Shown: piece after piece, positions 18,568-29,138 of the stretch
Layout of the letters: the number at the start of each line of letters is the position of its first letter
Numbering within the stretch: the stretch's first letter is position 1
Source of the DNA: an uncultured Bacteroidota bacterium
GTDB taxonomy: Bacteria; Bacteroidota; Bacteroidia; Flavobacteriales; Flavobacteriaceae
Direction: 5' to 3'
DNA length: 64,000 nt
Assembly (NCBI GenBank): GCA_902525795.1
Contig: CABZIT010000002.1
Span: forward strand, 19,447 to 83,446
Notes under the pieces: generated by a model
Database searches by the model: none
Seen by the model: only the letters and a program-made list of their open reading frames with translations
What the model was told of the DNA's origin: nothing
Position numbers and translations under genes: made by a program

Positions 18568-19998
18568 TTAAAACTTGATTTTTTTAATCTTTATGTCCAG
18601 AGCAGCGTACAATAAGGTTGTTATTGGGCTAAGCCAATTAAAAATAGCGTAAATAAAATAATCAAAAACAGATACCCCTAAAACCCCGTAATGATATGCT
18701 CCACACGTATTCCATGGGATTAATGCAGAAGTAACAGTTCCCGCATCCTCTAAGGTTCTACTTAAATTCTCTGAACATAAACTCCTTTTATTAAAAGCTT
18801 TCTTGAACATTTTTCCTGGAATAACTATTGCAAGATATTGATCAGAAGCTATGAAATTAACACCTAAACAGCTGGCTGCAGTACTTAAAAATAGATCAAA
18901 ATTACTTTTTGCCTTACTTAGTAATGTTTTTGTCAGTACGTCAAGTGCTCCTATAGCGTCCATACACCCTCCAAATACAATCGCTGCAATGGTCAGATAA
19001 ATAGTATACAACATCCCTTTCATTCCACCACCAGCATATAGTTTTTCAATCTTTGGGTTTTCTGTCTGAATCTCTGAATCAGTAAAAATGGATTGAATGA
19101 TTGAGATATAATTAGATTCGTTTAAAGACTGGAGTATATCATTTTGAAATAACAAGGCTAATATACTTGCACCAATAATGCCAATTAATAATACTATTAC
19201 TGGTCGAAATTTTAAGAATGCAAGAAAAATCACTATAGCAGGTACAATAAAAAGTATTGGTGATATATGGAAGTCGTTTAATAAAGTAGTGGATAGAGCT
19301 GATATATCATTTAATTCATTTGAATTAGTTGTTTGTAAATTAAATCCGATTATAATAAAGCAAATTAAAGTTATTACAAATGTTGGAAAGGTAGTGTAGG
19401 TCATATATCGAATATGTGTGTACAGATTCGTTCCAGTTATTGCCGGAGCAAGATTTGTGGTATCACTCAATGGAGACATTTTATCTCCAAAATATGCCCC
19501 AGAAATTACGGCTCCTGCTGTCATTCCGGCTGGAATATTAAAAGCAATACCAACAGCAACCAAAGCAATACCAACGGTGGCTGAAGTTGTGTATGAACTT
19601 CCCGTTGTAAGAGATACTAGGGTTGAAACTACTAAGGTTATTGGTAAAAAGGCTTTGAGTGAAACCAGATCTAATCCATAGTAAACCATGGCTGGTATGA
19701 TTCCGCTAATTTTCCATGTTCCGGCCAGTGCACCCACTAAAAATAAAATGATAATTGGAGTAAAGATATTTTTAATATTTTTTAGAATACTGTGAATAAT
19801 CTTTGAAAACTTTACATTATTAATTATTCCAATTAGTAATGCAAGGAAAGCAGATAGTAAAATAATATAATGGAATGTATATTCTCCAAACCAGTCATTA
19901 TTTTCAAAAAATAAGATATTAAAAAAAAGCATGAATGTCAGAAATATGACTGGAATCAAAGATTTATAAATACTAATTTTATAATCTTTTTCAGACAT
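18568..19998 (-). CDS. NhaC-family Na+/H+ antiporter-type transporter
   Basis: Multi-TM; TTGSSYTTSATVGIALVAVG, GDKMSPLSDTTNLAPAITG motif typical of NhaC. Confidence 0.92.
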   Translation of the reverse strand: MSEKDYKISIYKSLIPVIFLTFMLFFNILFFENNDWFGEYTFHYIILLSAFLALLIGIINNVKFSKIIHSILKNIKNIFTPIIILFLVGALAGTWKISGIIPAMVYYGLDLVSLKAFLPITLVVSTLVSLTTGSSYTTSATVGIALVAVGIAFNIPAGMTAGAVISGAYFGDKMSPLSDTTNLAPAITGTNLYTHIRYMTYTTFPTFVITLICFIIIGFNLQTTNSNELNDISALSTTLLNDFHISPILFIVPAIVIFLAFLKFRPVIVLLIGIIGASILALLFQNDILQSLNESNYISIIQSIFTDSEIQTENPKIEKLYAGGGMKGMLYTIYLTIAAIVFGGCMDAIGALDVLTKTLLSKAKSNFDLFLSTAASCLGVNFIASDQYLAIVIPGKMFKKAFNKRSLCSENLSRTLEDAGTVTSALIPWNTCGAYHYGVLGVSVFDYFIYAIFNWLSPITTLLYAALDIKIKKIKF

Positions 19999-19999
19999 G

Positions 20000-21199
20000 C
20001 TAAATAATTTTTAAATTTTTTAAAGATTCATGAATTCCAATGAATGTTCTCGAAATATCTTCATCAAGGCCAACGGAAAACCTAATTAACCCCTCACTTA
20101 GTCCCATTTTTTTCTGATCATCATCTGAAATTTCTGATGAGGTAGAAGATCCAGGTGTACAGAATAATGTTTTATAAAAGCCAAGACTAACAGCTAAATA
20201 TCCTAAGTTTTTAGTTTGCATTTGTTCCATAAGTTTGTTAGCGTTCTCTTTCGTGCCTAGGTCAATACTTAACATTCCACCATAACCAAATTCTTTATTC
20301 ATCATTTTTGAAAATAAATTGTGTGAAGGGTGTGACTTTAAACCTGGATAAATAGTTCTAATCCCCATATTTTCAAATGATTTTGCCAAAAACATTGCAT
20401 TTTCACTGTGCTTCTTTATTCTTATATGTAAAGTTCTCATATTTTTGAGTACAGATGCAGCTCTTAAACTATCCATGGTAGTTCCCATCAGCATGAAAGA
20501 TCCATTATTAACATCTCTAATTGATTCGATGAAGCTTCTTGTGCTACATACAACGCCCGCAATAGTGTCACTTGTGCCATTAATAAATTTAGTAAGACTA
20601 TGAATGATGATGTCTGCACCAAAGTTTTTTGGAGCAACAGAAAGTGGTGTAAATGTATTGTCAACTACAAGTTTTAAGTTATGTTTTTTTGCAATAGATG
20701 ATATTTTTTTTAGATCAGCAACCTCTAATAATGGATTGGAGGCAACCTCACAATAAATAATTTTAGTATTGGATTTAATGGAATTCTTAATTTGATTTAA
20801 GTCCGTTATGTCAACAAAGGATGTAAGGATTTTATAATCTGGAAGAAAATTTTTAAAAAAAGCATATGTACCTCCATATATTGTTCTACTTGATATTATA
20901 TGGTCGTCAGTTTTACATAGCTGAAATATTGTTGAAGTTATAGCGCCCATTCCAGATGAAAATACATTTGCATCCTCAGTATTTTCTAATGCTGCACAAG
21001 CCTTTTCCAAGAACAGGTTACTAGGGGATGAATTTCTTGAATATAGATAACATCCATCGGTATTTCCTTCAAAAGTTTCAGACATGGAATTGGCTGATAG
21101 AAATGTGTAAGTCGATGAGTCTGAAATGGATGGATTTACCCCTCCAAATTCACCAAAAAACTGTAAATCTTGTATTTCATTTGCTGGCTTTCGTTTCAT
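20000..21199 (-). CDS. Cys/Met metabolism PLP enzyme (methionine gamma-lyase / trans-sulfuration family)
   Basis: YLYSRNSSPSNLFLEKACAALE, FSSGMGAIT, IIIHSLTKFINGTSDTIAG (PLP Lys); start at MKRKPANEI. Confidence 0.92.
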   Translation of the reverse strand: MKRKPANEIQDLQFFGEFGGVNPSISDSSTYTFLSANSMSETFEGNTDGCYLYSRNSSPSNLFLEKACAALENTEDANVFSSGMGAITSTIFQLCKTDDHIISSRTIYGGTYAFFKNFLPDYKILTSFVDITDLNQIKNSIKSNTKIIYCEVASNPLLEVADLKKISSIAKKHNLKLVVDNTFTPLSVAPKNFGADIIIHSLTKFINGTSDTIAGVVCSTRSFIESIRDVNNGSFMLMGTTMDSLRAASVLKNMRTLHIRIKKHSENAMFLAKSFENMGIRTIYPGLKSHPSHNLFSKMMNKEFGYGGMLSIDLGTKENANKLMEQMQTKNLGYLAVSLGFYKTLFCTPGSSTSSEISDDDQKKMGLSEGLIRFSVGLDEDISRTFIGIHESLKNLKII

Positions 21200-21290
21200 G
21201 AGCTTAAAAGTTGATTTAGTTTGTTCTAAATACGAAATTACCAAAATCAATTTTAATAGTTTAAAAATCAATTTAAGATTTAAATATTTG

Positions 21291-21298
21291 TATTTTTG
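21291..21298 (+). promoter_or_regulatory. TAnnTTTG -7 box (TATTTTTG) upstream of lpd
   Basis: Exact consensus match, 18 nt before ATG 21316. Confidence 0.45.
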
Positions 21299-21315
21299 AG
21301 TTTAAAATAATTTTG

Positions 21316-22719
21316 ATGAACTCTTATGATTTTCTTGTAATTGGATCTGGACCTGGAGGATATGTTTCTGCTATTCGAGCTTCACAGTTAGGAATGAAAA
21401 CAGCAATTATTGAAAAGTATCCTACTATGGGTGGTACGTGCTTAAATGTTGGATGTATTCCCAGTAAGTCCTTATTAGACTCTTCACATCATTATGAAAA
21501 TTTGCTTCATAATTTTGAAGAGCATGGTATTGTTATTCAAGGCGATGTTAAGCTTGATTTAGATAAAATGATGAGTAGGAAATCTGCCGTGGTTGAGCAA
21601 ACTACAAAAGGATTAGATTTTCTAATGAAAAAAAATAAAATAGAAGTTTATGAAGGTATTGCCTCATTTATAGATGCTAACACTATTGAAGTTAATGACG
21701 GAAAGAAATCTAAAAAAGTAACTGCTAAGAATATTGTTATTGCAACAGGCAGTAAACCTACTAAACTTGCTTTTATTGATTTTGATGGAGATAGAATAAT
21801 TTCATCTACTGAGGCTTTAAAGCTTAAGGTAATTCCGAAGCACTTAATAGTTGTTGGTGGGGGAGTTATAGGTCTTGAATTAGGACAGGTTTACAATAGG
21901 TTAGGGTCTGATGTAACCGTTATTGAATTTCAAGATAGAATTATTCCTAATATGGATGGAAGTCTTTCTAGAGAGTTAGCAAAAGTTTTTAAGAAAAGTG
22001 GTATCAAAATTATGACCAACCATAAAGTAAAAAGTATTAATAAAAAAAATAACATTGTTTCTGTTGTTGCTGAAAATAGTAAGGGTGAAGATCAATTATT
22101 TGAAGGTGACTATTGTTTAATAGCTATTGGTAGGAGTGCATTCACTAAGGGATTAAAGCTTTCAAATATTGCTGTTGAAACAGATAAACGCGGCCGTATT
22201 AACGTAAATGAAAACCTTCAAACGTCTGTTCCGCATATTTATGCTATTGGGGATGTGATCAAGGGCTCCATGTTAGCTCACAAAGCAGAGGAGGAAGGCG
22301 TATTTGTTGCCGAGCATATTTGTGGTCAAAAACCTCATATTGATTATAATTTAATACCTGGTGTGGTTTATACATGGCCTGAAGTTGCATCTGTTGGAAA
22401 GAATGAAGAAGAATTAAAAGAGATTGGAGTTAGTTATAAAGTTGGTCAATTTCCGATGAGAGCCCTTGGAAGGAGTAGGGTAAGTTCTGACTTAGATGGT
22501 TTTGTGAAAATTTTAGCTGATTCTGACTCTGATGAAATTTTAGGAATACATATGATTGGGGCACGATGTGCTGATTTAATTTCAGAAGCTGTTGTAGCTA
22601 TGGAATATAAAGCATCTGCTGAAGATATTGCAAGGATATCGCATGCTCACCCTACTTTTTCAGAAGCGATCAAAGAAGCAGCACTTGCCGCAACTGAGAA
22701 TAGAGCAATACACATATAG
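21316..22719 (+). CDS. lpd: Dihydrolipoyl dehydrogenase
   Basis: GSGPGGYVSAIRASQLG, GGTCLNVGCIPSK, HAHPTFSEAIKEAAL motifs. TTG at 21313 precedes the ATG. Confidence 0.97.
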   Translation: MNSYDFLVIGSGPGGYVSAIRASQLGMKTAIIEKYPTMGGTCLNVGCIPSKSLLDSSHHYENLLHNFEEHGIVIQGDVKLDLDKMMSRKSAVVEQTTKGLDFLMKKNKIEVYEGIASFIDANTIEVNDGKKSKKVTAKNIVIATGSKPTKLAFIDFDGDRIISSTEALKLKVIPKHLIVVGGGVIGLELGQVYNRLGSDVTVIEFQDRIIPNMDGSLSRELAKVFKKSGIKIMTNHKVKSINKKNNIVSVVAENSKGEDQLFEGDYCLIAIGRSAFTKGLKLSNIAVETDKRGRINVNENLQTSVPHIYAIGDVIKGSMLAHKAEEEGVFVAEHICGQKPHIDYNLIPGVVYTWPEVASVGKNEEELKEIGVSYKVGQFPMRALGRSRVSSDLDGFVKILADSDSDEILGIHMIGARCADLISEAVVAMEYKASAEDIARISHAHPTFSEAIKEAALAATENRAIHI

Positions 22720-22752
22720 CTTAATCTAAAGCTTTATTTTTCAATATTTATT

Positions 22753-24072
22753 ATGTTAAGTAAGTTTCAATCACATATCAAGAGTAATTATTCATTTTTA
22801 CTAAAACAACGATTTATTCTTTGCTGTTCGGGGGGAGTTGACAGTGTAGTTCTACTCCATTTATTCAAATCCATGACAACTGATTTTGTAGTAGCACATT
22901 GCAATTATAATTTGCGTAAAGATTTCAGTAATACGGATGAACAATTTGTGAAAGATTTATGTGAAAAAGAAAATCTGAAGTTTTACAGTAAATCTTTTGA
23001 TGCATTAAAAATTAAAAAAAAATTAAAAAAATCAACTCAAGTTGTTGCGAGAGAGCTTAGATATGAATTCTTTGAAGATCTTTCAAAAAAAAATAATATT
23101 AATTACATTCTTACAGCACACCACATGAATGATAGCATGGAAAGTTTTTTTATCAATTTGTCAAGAGGATCTGGAATAGACGGATTAATTGGTATCCCTG
23201 AGAATAATGGAAAAATTCTTAGACCTTTCATAAATTTTGAAAAAACAGAAATTCTTAAATATGCTAAAAAAAATAAAATTAAATGGAGAGAGGATGCATC
23301 AAACCAATCTAATATCTATCTAAGAAATAAAATCAGAAATGAACTTGTACCTTTGCTGAATTCATTGGAAGGAAACTTTACTAAAAATTTTCAAAAAAGT
23401 ATCAGGTATTTAAAACTATCAAATTTATTAATATATGATAAAATTGAGGAGCTAATGAAAGAATATATTAGTTATGATAAAAATGATATCTTAATTAACA
23501 TAAAGAAGCTAAATTCATCTGCTCACAAAGAAGCATTCTTATATTATTTGTTAAGAAATTACGGATTTAATGATTGGGATAAAATATTATTACTTGATCA
23601 AGCTGAGCGAGGTAAGAAAATTTACAGTAATACGCATATATTATTTAAATCTTTTGAAAAATTAGTTTTAAGAAAGAAAATACAAAATAATGTCGTAGAA
23701 ATAACTTTGGACAAACCTTCCAAAGAAATAAAATTTGGTAATTCTTCAACAATACGTTTTCAAAGTGCTGAAACTGTAAGTAAAAACAAGGCAAATTTAA
23801 TAAGTGTTGATTTCAATAAACTGTTGTTTCCACTAAAGTTAAGAAATGTAAAAAACGGAGATTACTTTTTTCCAATCGGAATGGTTGGAAAAAAAAAGGT
23901 TGTAAAATTTTTGAAGGATAGGAAAATTAACTCCGTTGATAAGTTTAATAAATTGGTTTTGGTAAACGGAGACGATGAAATCATTTGGGTTGTTGGAATG
24001 AGATTAGATAGAAGGTTTTCAGTTTCTGGTGGTTCAAAAAAAATTATTGATATTAAAATTGATAACGATTAG
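22753..24072 (+). CDS. tilS: tRNA(Ile)-lysidine synthase
   Basis: CCSGGVDSVVLLHLF P-loop, TAHHMNDSMESFF, IPENNGKILRPF. Confidence 0.94.
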   Translation: MLSKFQSHIKSNYSFLLKQRFILCCSGGVDSVVLLHLFKSMTTDFVVAHCNYNLRKDFSNTDEQFVKDLCEKENLKFYSKSFDALKIKKKLKKSTQVVARELRYEFFEDLSKKNNINYILTAHHMNDSMESFFINLSRGSGIDGLIGIPENNGKILRPFINFEKTEILKYAKKNKIKWREDASNQSNIYLRNKIRNELVPLLNSLEGNFTKNFQKSIRYLKLSNLLIYDKIEELMKEYISYDKNDILINIKKLNSSAHKEAFLYYLLRNYGFNDWDKILLLDQAERGKKIYSNTHILFKSFEKLVLRKKIQNNVVEITLDKPSKEIKFGNSSTIRFQSAETVSKNKANLISVDFNKLLFPLKLRNVKNGDYFFPIGMVGKKKVVKFLKDRKINSVDKFNKLVLVNGDDEIIWVVGMRLDRRFSVSGGSKKIIDIKIDND

Positions 24073-25436
24073 CTTAAATATTTGAGAATCTTTTTTACCA
24101 AGTTCAATTTATTTTTGTAGGGTGCATATCTGAGGTTATTTTCAAGCCACATTTTTCTTTTAACTATAGATTTTTTATGAGTAAACAAATCAAAGCTGGA
24201 TTTACCGTGATAAGATCCATAGCCACTACTTCCAATTCCTCCAAAGGGCAGGTTTGGATTTGTTAAGTGAATAATGGTATCATTGACAACTCCACCGCCA
24301 AATCTGTATCTGCGGATAATATTTTCACTAAATTCTTTATCCTCAGAAAAAACATAGAGTGCAAGTGGATCTGGGTTTGAAAGAATTATTTTATCAATTT
24401 CAGAAACCTTTTCAAATGAAAAAATTGGCAGAATTGGACCAAAAATTTCACTTTGCATAACCTCACTGTTTATATTTGGCTCGTCAATTATGGTTGGATA
24501 TATTTTACTCTCATCAGAGTTATATTCACCTCCAAACAAAATCTTATTTGAATTGATTAAATTAACAAGTCGATTAAAGTTTTCTGCATTAACAATTTTT
24601 GTTGCATTGGAATTTGCAGACAAATTTTTACCATGTGTTAATTCAATTCTACTGGAAAGTTCCTTTATTAAATCAGATTTAATTGATTTATGAACCAATA
24701 CATAGTCGGGTGCAACACAAGTTTGTCCAGCATTCATAAATTTGCCCCAAACAATTCTTTTACATGCTATTTTTAAATTTGTTTTCTTGTCTATAATACA
24801 AGGGCTTTTTCCACCCAATTCAAGAGTGTGAGGAGTAAGCTGTTTTGCAGCTTCTGCTGCTACAATTTTACCAACGCGAACACTTCCAGTGAAAAAAATA
24901 TAATCCCATTTTGATTTTAAAAGTTTTGATGCAACTTTATAGTCACCTTCGACCACACAGACTAAATCAGAAGGAAATATTTTTGAAATTATTTTGTTTA
25001 CAAGTCTAGAGGTTTCAGGAGTGTGTTCACTAGGTTTTAATACTACAGTATTGCCGCAAGAAAAAGCTGATAAAACAGGGAGAATTGCTAATTGAAAAGG
25101 GTAATTCCATGGAGATATAATTAGTACTTTTCCATACGGTTCACTATAGATGAAATCGTTTGAGGGAAAGTTAATTATTGAGCTTTTAACTTTTTTGGGT
25201 TTTGACCATTCATTTAAATATTTAATAAACAATTCTATTTCATTGAGTAGAAATCCAATTTCAGAGGTATAAACTTCAAATTTTGGCTTGTTTAAGTCAT
25301 TATGAAGTGCAGAATAAATATTGTCTTCATTCTGTATAATTTCCTTTTTAAGTTTGTTTAAATAGTTAATTCTTTCACCAACACTTAATTTGGACATATT
25401 TTGAATATTTTCAATTTTTTGTAATTCTTTGCTCAT
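24069..25436 (-). CDS. Aldehyde dehydrogenase (NAD(P)+, class 3-like)
   Basis: ISPWNYPFQLAILPVL, FTGSVRVGKIVA, LELGGKSPCII, NAGQTCVAPDYV. Confidence 0.96.
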   Translation of the reverse strand: MSKELQKIENIQNMSKLSVGERINYLNKLKKEIIQNEDNIYSALHNDLNKPKFEVYTSEIGFLLNEIELFIKYLNEWSKPKKVKSSIINFPSNDFIYSEPYGKVLIISPWNYPFQLAILPVLSAFSCGNTVVLKPSEHTPETSRLVNKIISKIFPSDLVCVVEGDYKVASKLLKSKWDYIFFTGSVRVGKIVAAEAAKQLTPHTLELGGKSPCIIDKKTNLKIACKRIVWGKFMNAGQTCVAPDYVLVHKSIKSDLIKELSSRIELTHGKNLSANSNATKIVNAENFNRLVNLINSNKILFGGEYNSDESKIYPTIIDEPNINSEVMQSEIFGPILPIFSFEKVSEIDKIILSNPDPLALYVFSEDKEFSENIIRRYRFGGGVVNDTIIHLTNPNLPFGGIGSSGYGSYHGKSSFDLFTHKKSIVKRKMWLENNLRYAPYKNKLNLVKKILKYLS

Positions 25437-25439
25437 ACT

Positions 25440-26129
25440 TTATAATTCTTTCCAAATATCGTGCTCAAATAGCGGAGCACTAATTAAAATTTTTTTCTTG
25501 GTCACCGGGTGTGAAAAACTTATTTTTTTTGCATGTAAACAAATACCTCCATCTTTGTTACTTCTATCATAGCCATATTTCAAATCCCCTTTAATCGGGC
25601 ATCCTATAGCACTCAATTGCGTCCTTATCTGATGGTGTCTTCCTGTCTCTAAAAGTAATTCTAGTAAATAATAATTCTTAAGTTCTTTGATAATTTTATA
25701 GTGAAGGATGGCTTTTTTTGAATTTTCAGTTTCTTTTTTAAAGTGAGTGGACTTATTATTTTTTGGATTTTTTTTTAACCAATGGACTAAGGTGTCGTTT
25801 CTTTTTTCAGGTTTGTTTTTTGTTATTGCCCAGTAAAATTTTTCAATTTCTGAGTTTTTTATCATATTGTTTAGTCTTTTTAAGGACTTTGAGGTTTTTG
25901 CAAAAATCACAACTCCGGATGCAGGTCTATCAATTCTATGAACAACTCCAAGAAAAACGTTATTTGGTTTATTGTATTTTTTTTTTAAAAATGATTTTAC
26001 AATTTCAGATAATGGATTATCACCTGTTTTATCACCTTGAACAATATCTCCAACTCTTTTATTTACTGCGATGATATGATTGTCTTCATATAATACGATC
26101 AGATTATCAATATTTGATAATTGTTTCAA
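25440..26129 (-). CDS. RluA-family RNA pseudouridine synthase
   Basis: GVVHRIDRPASGVVIFAKTSKS catalytic motif, LLETGRHHQIRTQLSAIGCPI. Confidence 0.95.
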   Translation of the reverse strand: MKQLSNIDNLIVLYEDNHIIAVNKRVGDIVQGDKTGDNPLSEIVKSFLKKKYNKPNNVFLGVVHRIDRPASGVVIFAKTSKSLKRLNNMIKNSEIEKFYWAITKNKPEKRNDTLVHWLKKNPKNNKSTHFKKETENSKKAILHYKIIKELKNYYLLELLLETGRHHQIRTQLSAIGCPIKGDLKYGYDRSNKDGGICLHAKKISFSHPVTKKKILISAPLFEHDIWKEL

Positions 26130-26131
26130 AA

Positions 26132-26941
26132 TTAATATTGCTCATTTTTATTGGGGAAGCTACCTTTTTTGATGTCTTTTGAAAAATTGGAAATAGCATC
26201 AATCATATCATCATGTAAATTCATATATCTTCTTAAAAATCTAGGATTAAACTCTTTAGTCATGCCAATTAAATCATGAAGTACCAGTACTTGTCCATCT
26301 ACCTTATTTCCAGCCCCAATTCCAATTATTGGTATTTTAATTTCTTTTGCAACCTTTTCAGCCAAGGAACTTGGTACTTTTTCTAATACTATTGCAAAAC
26401 ATCCAATTTTTTCTAAATATTTAGCATCAGTTACAAGTTGTTTAGCTTCTTCTTCCTCTTTAGCTCTAACGGTATAGGTCCCAAATTTATAAATTGATTG
26501 TGGTGTTAATCCCAGGTGTCCCATCACAGGAATTCCAGCATTTATGATCCTTTTAATGGATTCCTTAATTTGTTTTCCACCTTCCAATTTAACTGCGTGT
26601 GATCCACTTTCTTTCATGATTCTTATTGCAGACTCTAAGGCAGCTTGAGAATCACTTTGATAAGTTCCAAAGGGAAGATCAACTACAACTAGCGCTCTTT
26701 TTACAGCTCTGATAACAGAGGAGGCATGATATATCATTTGATCTAGAGTTATGGGTAAAGTTGTTTCATGTCCTGCCATTATATTACTGGCGGAATCACC
26801 AACTAAGATGACATCAATTCCAGATTTATCAACAATGCCAGCTGTTGTGTAGTCATAAGATGTTAGCATTGAAATTTTATCCCCTATATCTTTCATTTCT
26901 TGCAAAGATTTAACGGTAATTCTCTTGTAAACTTTCTTCAT
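26132..26941 (-). CDS. panB: 3-methyl-2-oxobutanoate hydroxymethyltransferase
   Basis: KISMLTSYDYTTAGIVDKSGIDVILVGDS, VKLEGG, MGHLGLTPQS, GIGAGNKVDGQVLVLHDLIGM; start set at MKKVYKRIT. Confidence 0.96.
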   Translation of the reverse strand: MKKVYKRITVKSLQEMKDIGDKISMLTSYDYTTAGIVDKSGIDVILVGDSASNIMAGHETTLPITLDQMIYHASSVIRAVKRALVVVDLPFGTYQSDSQAALESAIRIMKESGSHAVKLEGGKQIKESIKRIINAGIPVMGHLGLTPQSIYKFGTYTVRAKEEEEAKQLVTDAKYLEKIGCFAIVLEKVPSSLAEKVAKEIKIPIIGIGAGNKVDGQVLVLHDLIGMTKEFNPRFLRRYMNLHDDMIDAISNFSKDIKKGSFPNKNEQY

Positions 26942-27151
26942 CAAAATTTCTTGTAAATAGTAAGTAAATGTAATAAATAATATGAAATGCAAAAATCAAA
27001 TGTCAATATATTTAAAATTAATTTACCCTGATAACGCCATATAAATACGACATTATGTCATGGATAATTTAAATTTACTGACAAAATTGTAATAAAAATC
27101 AAATGGCACAATGATTGAACATTGACATAACAAATAATAAAAAAATTAAAT

Positions 27152-29059
27152 ATGAGTAAAATAATTGGAATTGACTTAGGAACAACAAATTCTTGTGTTT
27201 CCGTAATGGAAGGTAATGAGCCAGTAGTTATCCCTAATTCAGAAGGAAAAAGAACCACTCCATCTGTAATTGCTTTCGTAGATGGTGGTGAAATCAAGGT
27301 AGGTGACCCTGCTAAAAGACAGGCAGTAACGAATCCTACCAAAACAGTTTATTCTGTAAAAAGATTTATGGGAAATAAATTTTCTGAATCTAAAAAAGAA
27401 ACAGAAAGAGTTCCTTACAAAGTGGTAAAGGGTGATAATAACACCCCCAGAGTTGACATTGATGGAAGATTATATACACCACAAGAGTTATCTGCAATGA
27501 TTCTTCAAAAAATGAAAAAAACAGCTGAAGATTACCTTGGAACTAGTGTAGAAGAGGCGGTAATTACTGTACCTGCTTATTTTAATGATTCTCAGCGTCA
27601 AGCTACCAAAGAGGCAGGTGAAATTGCAGGACTGAAGGTAAAAAGAATCATCAATGAGCCAACATCTGCTGCATTAGCTTATGGACTGGATAAAAAAGGT
27701 AAAGATCAAAAAATTGTGGTCTTTGATTTTGGAGGAGGTACCCATGATGTTTCCATCCTTGAATTAGGTGACGGTGTTTTTGAAGTTTTATCAACCGACG
27801 GAGATACTCACTTAGGTGGAGATGACGTTGATGAAAAAATTATTGATTGGTTAGCTGAAGAGTTTAAAAATGATGAAGGTATTGATCTGAGAAAGGACCC
27901 TATGTCATTACAGAGATTAAAAGAAGCTGCTGAAAAAGCTAAAATTGAATTATCATCGTCCACACAAACGGAAATTAATCTTCCTTATGTAACAGCTACG
28001 GATAGTGGTCCTAAGCACTTAGTTAGGTCTTTAACAAAGGCAAAATTTGACCAGTTAATTGACGATTTAGTTAAGAGAACAATAGAGCCTTGTAAAAAAG
28101 CAATTAAAGCAGCTGGATTATCGAAAGGAGATATCGACGAAATCATATTAGTAGGTGGTTCTACAAGAATTCCCGCTGTTCAAGAAGCAGTTGAAAAGTT
28201 TTTTGGAAAAAAGCCAAGCAAGGGTGTTAACCCCGATGAAGTTGTTGCTGTTGGAGCTGCAATTCAAGGGGGTGTTTTCACTGGTGACGTAAAAGATGTT
28301 TTATTATTGGATGTAACTCCGTTATCTCTTGGAATTGAAACGATGGGTAATGTTATGACAAAACTAATTGAGGCAAATACCACTATTCCTACGAAAAAAT
28401 CTCAGGTTTTTTCAACTGCAGCTGATAATCAGCCAGCAGTAGATATTAGAATTGCTCAAGGAGAAAGACCAATGTATCCAGATAACAAAGAAATTGGAAG
28501 ATTTCAGCTAGCTGATATACCTCCAGCACCAAGGGGAGTGCCTCAGATTGAAGTAACTTTTGATATTGATGCTAATGGTATATTGAATGTAACAGCAAAA
28601 GATAAAGCAACTGGAAAAGAACAAAATATCAGAATTGAAGCATCATCAGGACTTACTGAGGAAGAAATCGACAGAATGAAAAAAGATGCTGAAGCAAATG
28701 CTGAAGCGGATGCTAAAGCAAAGGAATCTGTTGATAAACTAAATAGTGCTGATTCAATGATTTTCCAAACAGAGAAGCAACTCAAAGAATTTGGTGATAA
28801 GCTTTCTGAGGATAAAAAGAAACCAGTGGAAGCTGCTCTTGCAGATTTAAAAAAATCATTTGAAAGTAAAGATCTTGAAAAGATTGATAAGGATCTCGAG
28901 AAACTAAATGAAGCTTGGAAAGCTGCTAGCGAAGAGATGTACAAGGCGCAACAAGAGCAACAAGCCTCCAGCAATCAAAATAATCAACAAAAAACTGATG
29001 CACCGAAAGATGATTCAGAAAATGTTGAGGATGTTGAGTTTGAGGAAGTCAAAGATTAA
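27152..29059 (+). CDS. dnaK: Molecular chaperone DnaK (Hsp70)
   Basis: [42 protein letters not shown]-terminal substrate-binding domain. Confidence 0.99.
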   Translation: MSKIIGIDLGTTNSCVSVMEGNEPVVIPNSEGKRTTPSVIAFVDGGEIKVGDPAKRQAVTNPTKTVYSVKRFMGNKFSESKKETERVPYKVVKGDNNTPRVDIDGRLYTPQELSAMILQKMKKTAEDYLGTSVEEAVITVPAYFNDSQRQATKEAGEIAGLKVKRIINEPTSAALAYGLDKKGKDQKIVVFDFGGGTHDVSILELGDGVFEVLSTDGDTHLGGDDVDEKIIDWLAEEFKNDEGIDLRKDPMSLQRLKEAAEKAKIELSSSTQTEINLPYVTATDSGPKHLVRSLTKAKFDQLIDDLVKRTIEPCKKAIKAAGLSKGDIDEIILVGGSTRIPAVQEAVEKFFGKKPSKGVNPDEVVAVGAAIQGGVFTGDVKDVLLLDVTPLSLGIETMGNVMTKLIEANTTIPTKKSQVFSTAADNQPAVDIRIAQGERPMYPDNKEIGRFQLADIPPAPRGVPQIEVTFDIDANGILNVTAKDKATGKEQNIRIEASSGLTEEEIDRMKKDAEANAEADAKAKESVDKLNSADSMIFQTEKQLKEFGDKLSEDKKKPVEAALADLKKSFESKDLEKIDKDLEKLNEAWKAASEEMYKAQQEQQASSNQNNQQKTDAPKDDSENVEDVEFEEVKD

Positions 29060-29080
29060 TTATAAAGTTTTTTATTTACG

Positions 29081-29110
29081 AAAAGGGCACAAAATTGTGC
29101 CCTTTTTTTA
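29081..29110 (+). terminator. Rho-independent terminator of dnaK
   Basis: Perfect 12-bp stem AAAAGGGCACAA/TTGTGCCCTTTT with 2-nt apex followed by a T run. Confidence 0.9.
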
Positions 29111-29112
29111 TG

Positions 29113-29120
29113 TAAATTTG
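29113..29120 (+). promoter_or_regulatory. TAnnTTTG -7 box (TAAATTTG) between dnaK terminator and thioesterase
   Basis: Exact consensus match, 18 nt before the TTG start at 29139. Confidence 0.5.
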
Positions 29121-29138
29121 TGACTTACAGAAACTGCA

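Noticed and set aside
27000-27151. CIRCE/HrcA operator upstream of dnaK
   Set aside because: The TTAGCACTC-N9-GAGTGCTAA type inverted repeat is not present; only a short unrelated palindrome is seen.
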